Below, piece after piece: positions 1 through 6,244 of a stretch of DNA of 19,423 bases. Position numbers and translations under genes: made by a program. The first letter of the stretch is position 1. The number at the start of each line of letters is the position of its first letter. The notes under the pieces were generated by a model. It made no database searches and had not been told where the DNA came from. It was given only the letters and a program-made list of their open reading frames with translations. This DNA is from OMOG01 sp041485845. Its GTDB lineage: Bacteria > Acidobacteriota > Terriglobia > Bryobacterales > Bryobacteraceae. Where the stretch lies: assembly GCA_041485845.1 (NCBI GenBank), contig JBGPKH010000087.1:1-19423 (forward strand), in the 5' to 3' direction.

Positions 1-570
1 CAACCCTCCCCCCGGCAGTCGCACTCGGTGCAGATATGGGTTGCCGGCCGGACGCCACATCGCTGACAGGTCACCTCGGGCGCATCGTTTCTCGCCAGCA
101 CCTCGACCGCGCCGCGCTTGGTGCTCTGCTCCCGCACCGCCAGGACTTTCAGGTTGAGCTCCGTCGTCGAGCCGAAATCGTACTCGTAGGAGAACAACAT
201 CCCTGGTTCCAGCAGCCTCCCCAGCCGTGCTCCCATTCCCCGATCCCCAGGTTCTCTGGCGCCCTGCGACACATATTGCGTTCCGCTAATCGTGAAGGCG
301 CTCAGATGCCCGCAGCATTCCAACCAGATCTCGCGCAGGAATCCGTCCAGCCGGCTGAGTGGAGCTTCCACCGGGTCGGCCAGATACATCCAGTAGTCCT
401 TGTTGTAGCGGGGTTGAACCCACAAATGAAAGCTCTGCGCGATCGCTGGCGCCGATCCGGCCGCCGGTTCGCGCGCCAAGCTGCACTTTGCTCAGGTGGC
501 GTGTCATCGCCCCGCGGCCGAACGTTTTTCCGCAAAGATTGCACTTCCCACTCGATGTTGTTTTGCTCAT
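1..570 (-). pseudogene. pRiA4b ORF-3-like zinc-finger protein, frameshifted and cut by the left edge
   Basis: A minus-strand gene starts at the ATG at 570, behind a GGGGAG ribosome binding site. It opens with MSKTTSSGKCNLCGKTFGRG, a C2HC zinc finger (C-x2-C, then MTRHLS). At 487-489 one extra A shifts the frame. Dropping it gives HLSKC, which completes the finger, and an open frame to the window edge. The downstream frame contains FHLWVQPRY, LDGFLREIWLECCGHLS, LEPGMLFSYEYDFGSTTEL and a CxxC...CxxC zinc ribbon (CQRCG, CTECDC). This pattern is typical of the plasmid pRiA4b ORF-3 family (PF07929), whose function is poorly known. Without correction the first frame reads on out of register. It is either a pseudogene or a one-base sequencing or assembly error. 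The 3' end lies outside the window. Family assignment is from memory of the motifs. Confidence 0.7.
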
Positions 571-738
571 GGCCGCTCCCCATCCTTTTACAACAATTGA
601 CGCCTGCAATTGTCGCTTGACGCCGGCAGTACAGGTAACATCCGATGCCAACTACAAGGCCTCCATTGCGCCGCCTGAACAAGCGACAAAAAACGGCCCG
701 AAACTGGAGGCGCACTGCGGAGCGTTCTAAACCAAAGG

Positions 739-882
739 CTACTCGAAAAATCCCCCTTTTCGCTCGCTCACCGCGGGCTTACGAGGCGCCACGTAGTGGC
801 TTTCGATCAGTTCGAATTGATAGTGCTCCACAATCTCTGCAAGAAGTATCCGCTGCGCTCCAGGCGCATACCATACCAACAT
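739..882 (-). CDS. Small ORF of 47 aa, possible 3' remnant of a larger gene
   Basis: A minus-strand frame runs from ATG at 880-882 to TAG at 739-741. It encodes a 47-residue peptide beginning MLVWYAPGAQR, with LAEIVEHYQFELIE in the middle and ending SERKGGFFE. There is no convincing ribosome binding site. The composition is protein-like (amphipathic helix, then a Pro/Lys-rich tail). The LAEIVEHYQFELI...PRKPAV pattern recalls the C-terminal end of cytochrome P450 proteins, where a helix is followed by a short strand with a PxPAVTLRP-like motif. No haem-ligand Cys motif precedes it, so it would only be a scrap. It overlaps the trailing frame of the neighbouring antitoxin-like remnant. The P450 idea is inference and weak; it may equally be a chance ORF. 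Confidence 0.25.
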   Translation of the reverse strand: MLVWYAPGAQRILLAEIVEHYQFELIESHYVAPRKPAVSERKGGFFE

Positions 883-1135
883 TGTCGACCGTGCTCTCCG
901 AAAATCACGGCCGCATCAAGACGTCCTTCAGTTTGCCGGCCCGGAGCATCTCTACGGGGGTCAGACCGCTCAAGTGCGGATTCTTGCCGACGAAGAATAT
1001 CGTCCGCATCCATTCATCGTGAGACTCCAAGACAGCGAGCACCTCTGGTAGCCCCGTTAGCGTTCCCGATTCATCGAACTGCCAGATCGGGTAGAGAAGA
1101 CCGTGGCGATTTCGGCCGGCCGCGGAAATCCCGGC
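807..1135 (-). pseudogene. Remnant of an antitoxin-like protein (MbcA/ParS/Xre toxin-binding-like domain), frameshifted
   Basis: The minus strand encodes GLLYPIWQFDESG, LPEVLAVLESHDEW, FFVGKNPHLSGLTPVEMLRAG and KLKDVL. This series (aromatic WQF, a Leu-rich helix, NPxLxGxTPxExLRxG) is typical of the C-terminal toxin-binding domain of MbcA/ParS/Xre antitoxins, which pair with RES-domain toxins. At about 920-922 a base seems lost: the first frame stops at 905, but the next frame continues LDAAVIFGEHG, the expected family ending, to a stop at 807. The N-terminal DNA-binding part is missing. Upstream codons run into the promoter and start of the PQQ gene on the other strand and look like noise. 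No RES toxin follows. Probably a decayed, truncated gene; the family call is from memory. Confidence 0.5.
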
Positions 1136-1182
1136 AACGTGCAAGCACCCACACCCCTTCCCCGCACCACGCCGGTTTGATA

Positions 1183-1188
1183 TATACT
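1183..1188 (+). promoter_or_regulatory. Possible -10 box (TATACT) of the PQQ operon
   Basis: TATACT lies about 39 bases before the start codon at 1227, in an otherwise G+C-rich stretch, and would give a short leader. The best -35 candidate (TTCCCC at 1158-1163) is poor and 19 bases away, so this is only a candidate. Confidence 0.3.
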
Positions 1189-1226
1189 CACCGATGCACA
1201 GGCTGCAAGGCCAATGGGAGGAGGAA

Positions 1227-3515
1227 ATGTCGAGTCGTATGTTCAGAGTGAAGTTGCTTCTTTGCTTCATCGCGGCGGGCAGTTCGGCGGGCGCCCAACC
1301 CGCTCACAGAACGTGGCTGGACAACGGTGGCGGGCCGGATAACTCACATTACACCACCTTGAGCCAGATTACCAAGGCCAATGTCAATGAACTGGCGGCC
1401 GCGTGGACCTATCCGAGTAACGACAACATCGCCTATGTGTGGAATCCTCTTATCGTCGACAACGTCATGTACGTGCTGGCGAGAAGCAACTCGCTGGTGG
1501 CGCTCGACGCCACATCGGGGAAGGAGATCTGGATACACGCCGACTTGCAGGGGATCGCGCCGCGCGGCATTAATTACTGGGAAAGCAAAGACCGGAAGGA
1601 CCGGCGCCTGATCTTCCAGAGAAACAGTTATCTCGAGGAGCTCGATGCCCGTACCGGAAAATCGATCCTGACCTTCGGAACGGAAGGCATCGTGAACCTT
1701 CGCGACGGCCTGCGCCGCTTTCCCAGGGGCTCGCCATTCGGGCGCATTCAATCCAACAATCCGGGGAAGGTCTTCGAGAACCTGATCATTCTCGGCTCGG
1801 CTCCGGGCGAGGGCTATATGTCTCCTCCCGGCGATGTGCGCGCCTTCGACGTAATCACGGGCAAACTGGTGTGGCAGTTCCACACCATTCCACTTCCCGG
1901 CGAGTTTGGCTACGACACCTGGACGAAGGACGCATGGAAGTACGCCGGCGCAGCCAACACCTGGGGCGAGATTACGGTTGACGAGAAGCGCGGAATCGCC
2001 TACTTTCCGACAGGCTCCCCCACTTTCGACTTTTATGCCGCAGACCGGCCTGGCGCAAATCTCTTCGGCGATTGCCTGCTCGCTCTGGATGCGCGCACCG
2101 GGAAGCGCCTGTGGCATTTCCAGATGGTCCACCACGACTTGTGGGATTACGATAATACGTCGGCTCCGCAGTTGACGACGGTCCGGCACAACGGAAGGAT
2201 CGTGGACGCCGTGGCGCTCGCGGGCAAAACCGGCTTTCTGTACGTGTTCAATCGGGTGACCGGCGCGCCTTTGTGGCCGATTGAAGAACGTCCTGTCCCG
2301 AAGAGCGACATGCCCGGAGAACACGCGTCTCCCACGCAGCCGTTCCCGACCGCCCCGCCGCCTTTTGCCGTTCTGAAGTTCACGGCGGACGACATCAACC
2401 CTTACATACTCACGCCGGAAGAACGCGCCCATTGGAAGCAGGTGGTGGACAGCGCGCGCAACGAAGGCATTTTTACGCCGCCCTCCATGCGGGATACGAT
2501 TCAGATGCCGGGAAACCAGGGCGGCTCCAACTGGGGCACCACATCGTCGAATCCAACTAACGGAATGGTCTTCGTTCTGGGCCTGAACGAGCCGGCAATT
2601 CTCAAGATGTCTCCGGAGATGCCGGGCCGCGGGGGCGGAGGCCGTGGGGCGGGTTCCGCCGCGCAGGGCCGGGCCGTCTATGAGCGGAGGTGCGTCATAT
2701 GCCACGGCGACAATCTGAGCGGCAATGCAAATTATCCATCGCTGATCGATGTCACAAGTCGTTTCGGAGTGGATACAGTCCGAACGATCGTGGTTGGGGG
2801 TAAAGGTCCCATGCCCGCTTTCAGCGCCGACATCAACGAGGCCGACATGAATGCATTGATGGCGTATCTGGCCAACCCCGCCGCAGTCGCCGGAGGTGGA
2901 AGAGGAGGGCGAGGCGGCCGCGGCACGGAGGCCGCAACCGCGCCGCTCGGGGGGCCGGTGATCGCTTCCGGAGGCGCACCCGCCGCGAAGATCCTGGCTA
3001 CCGTCATTGCGGCGGCCGGCCGTGGCGGCGGAATGGGTGGAGCACCCTACCCGGAGGGTGTTGACGTACCGCCTGACCGCTACTACACCGGCTACAACGT
3101 GATGGGGAATATTATCAAGCCCCCGTACACCACACTGACCGCCTATGATCTGAACCAAGGAACCATCAAGTGGCAGGTTCCCGTTGGAGACGACTTGCGC
3201 GCCCTCAGGGAAGGAGTGCATGATACGGGCGCCATCGGGCTGAGGGCCGGTATGGTGGTCACATCGACGGGCCTGGTATTCCTCACCGGAGGCGACGGCA
3301 AGATGCGGGCGTACGATGCGGATACCGGCAAAGTGCTGTGGACGGCCGCGTTGCCGGGGCAATCGCGCGGTATTCCCGCGATGTACCAGGTGAACGGGCG
3401 GCAGTATCTGATCGTGAATGCAACCTCGGGGCAGGGCGGAGCAGGCGCAGCGTCGGACTGGACGAGGGGTTATGTCGCGTTTGCGCTCCCGGAGAAGCCT
3501 GAGGCGGGCAGGTAA
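1227..3515 (+). CDS. PQQ-dependent dehydrogenase with an internal cytochrome c domain
   Basis: A predicted 762-residue periplasmic quinoprotein. Family members oxidise alcohols or sugars and pass electrons to haem c. The start at 1227 follows a strong GGGAGGAGG site and gives a signal peptide (MSSRMFRVKLLLCFIAAG...GAQ). Residues about 25-470 show PQQ propeller repeats such as LVALDATSGKEIW and LLALDARTGKRLW, plus HHDLWDYD (H302-D309), the active-site region of glucose/quinate-type enzymes. Residues about 470-560 form a cytochrome c domain with CVICH (489-493) and M529 (GPMPAF) as likely sixth ligand. After it the propeller resumes (MRAYDADTGKVLW, about 620-760), so the cytochrome sits inside the propeller. 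Gly/Arg-rich linkers flank it. It is first in a three-gene operon, 32 bases before the CHRD gene. The substrate cannot be told from sequence. Confidence 0.9.
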   Translation: MSSRMFRVKLLLCFIAAGSSAGAQPAHRTWLDNGGGPDNSHYTTLSQITKANVNELAAAWTYPSNDNIAYVWNPLIVDNVMYVLARSNSLVALDATSGKEIWIHADLQGIAPRGINYWESKDRKDRRLIFQRNSYLEELDARTGKSILTFGTEGIVNLRDGLRRFPRGSPFGRIQSNNPGKVFENLIILGSAPGEGYMSPPGDVRAFDVITGKLVWQFHTIPLPGEFGYDTWTKDAWKYAGAANTWGEITVDEKRGIAYFPTGSPTFDFYAADRPGANLFGDCLLALDARTGKRLWHFQMVHHDLWDYDNTSAPQLTTVRHNGRIVDAVALAGKTGFLYVFNRVTGAPLWPIEERPVPKSDMPGEHASPTQPFPTAPPPFAVLKFTADDINPYILTPEERAHWKQVVDSARNEGIFTPPSMRDTIQMPGNQGGSNWGTTSSNPTNGMVFVLGLNEPAILKMSPEMPGRGGGGRGAGSAAQGRAVYERRCVICHGDNLSGNANYPSLIDVTSRFGVDTVRTIVVGGKGPMPAFSADINEADMNALMAYLANPAAVAGGGRGGRGGRGTEAATAPLGGPVIASGGAPAAKILATVIAAAGRGGGMGGAPYPEGVDVPPDRYYTGYNVMGNIIKPPYTTLTAYDLNQGTIKWQVPVGDDLRALREGVHDTGAIGLRAGMVVTSTGLVFLTGGDGKMRAYDADTGKVLWTAALPGQSRGIPAMYQVNGRQYLIVNATSGQGGAGAASDWTRGYVAFALPEKPEAGR

Positions 3516-3547
3516 CGGCGCGGAATCGGGCGGAGAAGCCCTGGAGT

Positions 3548-3979
3548 ATGATGATCACGATGCGTCTGCTCGGCCCTGCAGTAGTTCTCTGCCTGGGGAC
3601 TTTCGCCCTCGCCCAGAGCGCTGCGGTATTCAAGACGCGGCTCAGCCCGATCGCCATGGATGCCACCATGCGCGCCACCGTTGCGGGGTCCGGTTCTGTG
3701 TCGGGACGGTTGACGGGTTCCAGACTCGTGGTCACCGGCTCATTCGAAGGATTGCTATCGCCCGCCACCATTGCGCAGGTGCGCCGGAGTCCCGTTACGG
3801 GTGTGCGCGGCCCCGCCATGTTCGACTTGACCGTTACCAAGGCGGCCAGCGGCACGATCAGCGGGTCGTTCGATCCGACACCAGAACAAGCAGAGGATCT
3901 ACGCAAGGGCAGACTCTACGTGCAGCTTCATAGTGAGAAGGCTCCGGACGGCAATTTATGGGGCTGGCTCTTGCCTTGA
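3548..3979 (+). CDS. Exported CHRD-domain protein
   Basis: A 143-residue secreted protein. MRLLGPAVVLCLGTFALAQ is a clear signal peptide. The mature part fits a single CHRD fold: repeated short beta strands (SGRLTGSRLVVTGSFEGL), then the typical ending LRKGRLYVQLHSEKAPDGNL followed by WGWLLP. CHRD domains occur in chordin and in many bacterial exported proteins whose role is unknown. The exact start is uncertain: ATGs at 3548, 3551 and 3560 are all in frame, and GGAG at 3543-3546 best suits 3551. It lies between two PQQ dehydrogenases, and its stop overlaps the ribosome binding site of the next gene, so it is co-expressed with them. A structural or accessory role for the dehydrogenases is inference only. 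Confidence 0.75.
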   Translation: MMITMRLLGPAVVLCLGTFALAQSAAVFKTRLSPIAMDATMRATVAGSGSVSGRLTGSRLVVTGSFEGLLSPATIAQVRRSPVTGVRGPAMFDLTVTKAASGTISGSFDPTPEQAEDLRKGRLYVQLHSEKAPDGNLWGWLLP

Positions 3980-3989
3980 GGAGATATCG

Positions 3990-6176
3990 ATGCTGAAGCG
4001 GATTGTGCCGGCGCCGGCGATGATCGTCGCCATGAGTGGCTTGATTTTGACAGCTCAGCCAAGGTCCGGCTCCGGTCTGTTCACGCCGGAGCAATCCTCC
4101 TCGGGGCGATCCGCCTATCAGACCGACTGCTCCACCTGCCATGGACCCGAGCTCGCCGGCCGCAACGAGGCGCCTCAACTGGCGGGCAACAATTTCATCG
4201 GCGCCTGGGGCAGCCGCACCGTTCACGATCTCACGGCGTTCATTCAGACCACCATGCCTCCCGCGACGCCGGGCAGCCTGGCCGAGAAGACCTGCGTGGA
4301 CATCGTCGCATTCCTTCTCGAGTCGAACGGTGCGGCCGTTGGAAGCCGTCCCCTGACAGCGGGCGCGGCCGAGGTCATCCGGTCCATCGCTCCCGGCAGA
4401 CCGCTAGCTGCCGCTCGAGCGGCGGGCGATTCGACTTCGACCGACGGCGGCCGCGGCCGGGGTGGAAGAGGCGGCGGCGGCCGTGGCGGCGCCGGCGTGT
4501 TCCCCACAAATCTCGCTCCCGCGCGCGGCCTCACGGTGGAGGGCGCGGTAAGAAACTATCTCCCGGTCACCGATGAGATGCTCCGCAATCCCGATCCGGG
4601 CGACTGGCTCATGATCCGCGGCAACTACCAGGCCTGGAGCTACAGTCCCCTCGCCCGCATCACGCCAGCCAATGTGAAAAGCCTGCGGCTCGTCTGGACC
4701 AGAGCCATGAATGAGAGCGGCGCCAACCAGCCATCGCCCGTTTTCCACAGCAATACGATTTTTCTCGTCAACCCCAGCAATTACATTCAGGCGCTGGATG
4801 CGCGCACCGGCGACCTGATCTGGGAGAACCAGATCGGTCCCACCATTGGTGTCGGCGGAACCAACGCCATGCGCAATGTGGCGCTCTATCGGGACAAGGT
4901 CTACGCTGCAACTACGGACGGACGGGTGGTGGCGCTCAACGCGATCACGGGAAAAGCCGTCTGGGATACCCCGGTTTCCGGGAAGACCAAAGAGTTCACC
5001 CATACCAGCGGCCCCATCGTCATCCAGGGCAAAGTCATTCAGGGCCTGACGGGATGTATTCTCTACCGGGAAGAAAAATGCTTCATCAGCGCGTACGATG
5101 CCGAAACCGGAAAGCAGCTTTGGAGATTCAACACCGTGGCGCGGGAAGGCGAACCAGGAGGCGACACCTGGGGCAAACTGCCGGACCTTCTTCGTGCTGG
5201 CGGGGATACCTGGATCACCGGCACGTACGACCCCGTCCTGAATCTGACTTACTGGGGCGTGGCGCAGCCCAAGCCCTGGATGCGTTCCACCCGTGGGACC
5301 GGCGACAAAGCGCTGTATACCAGCTCGACCGTGGCTCTTCGTCCCCAAGACGGCAAGCTCATGTGGTACTTCCAGCACATACCCGGCGAATCGTTTGACA
5401 TGGACGAAGTCTTCGAACGCGTGCTGGTGGACCTCGGCGGCCAGAACTTGCTCTTCACGGCGGGCAAAGCCGGTATTCTGTGGAAACTCGACCGGAAGAC
5501 CGGAAAATTCCTCGACTTCAAGGAGATGGTTCTCCAGAACGTCTTCGACAGGATCGACAAAACTACGGGCGAAGTGCATTACCGGAACGACATCGTCGAG
5601 CAGAAGGCCGGCGAGTGGCTGCAGGCCTGTCCCAGCACGGCGGGGGGCAAGAACTGGCACCCCATGAGCTACGATCCCCAGATTAATGCGCTCATCGTGC
5701 CGCTGAGCCAGACGTGCCAGGAGATGCTCGGGCGCGTCGTGGAATTCGCCGAAGGGTCGGGCGGAACGGCCGGTCAGCGGCGCTTTTTCGAAATGCCGGG
5801 AAGCAACGGCAACACCGGCAAACTGGCCGCCTATGACGTGAGGACCATGAAGGAGCTGTGGAAGGTGGAGCAACGCGCGCCTTTTTTGACCGGCGTGCTG
5901 TCCACCGCCGGCGGGGTCGCGTTCGTGGGCGATCTCGACCGTACTTTCAAGGCGATCGACGTCAGGACCGGGGCTGTGCTGTGGAGCACTCGTCTCGGAA
6001 CTTCCGTTCAGGGCTTCCCGGTGAGCTTCAGCCTCGACGGAAAACAATACATTGCCGTCACCACGGGACTGGGCGGCGGCAGCCCGAGGATGGTCCCTGC
6101 CATCGTCACGCCGGAGATCCACGTTCCCTCCAGCGGAAACGCCTTGTATGTGTTCGCGCTGCCGGATGAGGAGTAG
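3990..6176 (+). CDS. PQQ-dependent dehydrogenase with an N-terminal cytochrome c domain
   Basis: A predicted 728-residue periplasmic quinohaemoprotein. Start at 3990 because GAGGAG (3978-3983) lies 6 bases upstream, partly inside the stop codon of the CHRD gene, and a signal peptide follows (MLKRIVPAPAMIVAMSGLIL). Residues 35-115 are a class I cytochrome c: CSTCH at 47-51, M89 (TTMPPA) as likely axial ligand. A Gly/Arg-rich linker (about residues 150-170) leads to a PQQ propeller (about 200-728) with IQALDARTGDLIW, VVALNAITGKAVW, ISAYDAETGKQLW, KAIDVRTGAVLW. F469-D470-M471-D472-E473 sits where alcohol-dehydrogenase-type members carry the catalytic Asp. The adjacent Cys-Cys of methanol dehydrogenase is not seen. 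The opposite domain order from the first PQQ gene suggests independent fusions, not a recent duplication. It ends convergently 68 bases from the kinase gene. Confidence 0.9.
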   Translation: MLKRIVPAPAMIVAMSGLILTAQPRSGSGLFTPEQSSSGRSAYQTDCSTCHGPELAGRNEAPQLAGNNFIGAWGSRTVHDLTAFIQTTMPPATPGSLAEKTCVDIVAFLLESNGAAVGSRPLTAGAAEVIRSIAPGRPLAAARAAGDSTSTDGGRGRGGRGGGGRGGAGVFPTNLAPARGLTVEGAVRNYLPVTDEMLRNPDPGDWLMIRGNYQAWSYSPLARITPANVKSLRLVWTRAMNESGANQPSPVFHSNTIFLVNPSNYIQALDARTGDLIWENQIGPTIGVGGTNAMRNVALYRDKVYAATTDGRVVALNAITGKAVWDTPVSGKTKEFTHTSGPIVIQGKVIQGLTGCILYREEKCFISAYDAETGKQLWRFNTVAREGEPGGDTWGKLPDLLRAGGDTWITGTYDPVLNLTYWGVAQPKPWMRSTRGTGDKALYTSSTVALRPQDGKLMWYFQHIPGESFDMDEVFERVLVDLGGQNLLFTAGKAGILWKLDRKTGKFLDFKEMVLQNVFDRIDKTTGEVHYRNDIVEQKAGEWLQACPSTAGGKNWHPMSYDPQINALIVPLSQTCQEMLGRVVEFAEGSGGTAGQRRFFEMPGSNGNTGKLAAYDVRTMKELWKVEQRAPFLTGVLSTAGGVAFVGDLDRTFKAIDVRTGAVLWSTRLGTSVQGFPVSFSLDGKQYIAVTTGLGGGSPRMVPAIVTPEIHVPSSGNALYVFALPDEE

Positions 6177-6244
6177 AATTCTTGAATTCGCAAACTCGAT
6201 GCAAATGAGTCAAGTTTCATTGACCGCCAACGTGGTGAGTGCAC

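Noticed and set aside
1344..3362. A 672-codon open frame on the minus strand opposite the first PQQ gene
   Set aside because: The peptide is Arg/Gly/Val/His-rich with no domain-like pattern. It mirrors the codon use of the true gene on the plus strand, a common artefact in G+C-rich DNA.
4404..6122. A 572-codon minus-strand open frame opposite the second PQQ gene
   Set aside because: No recognisable motifs, and it lies wholly over a clear quinoprotein gene; antisense shadow.
6180..6193. GAATTC-TT-GAATTC near the end of the second PQQ gene as a terminator
   Set aside because: Weak A+T-rich pairing and no T-run; probably chance.
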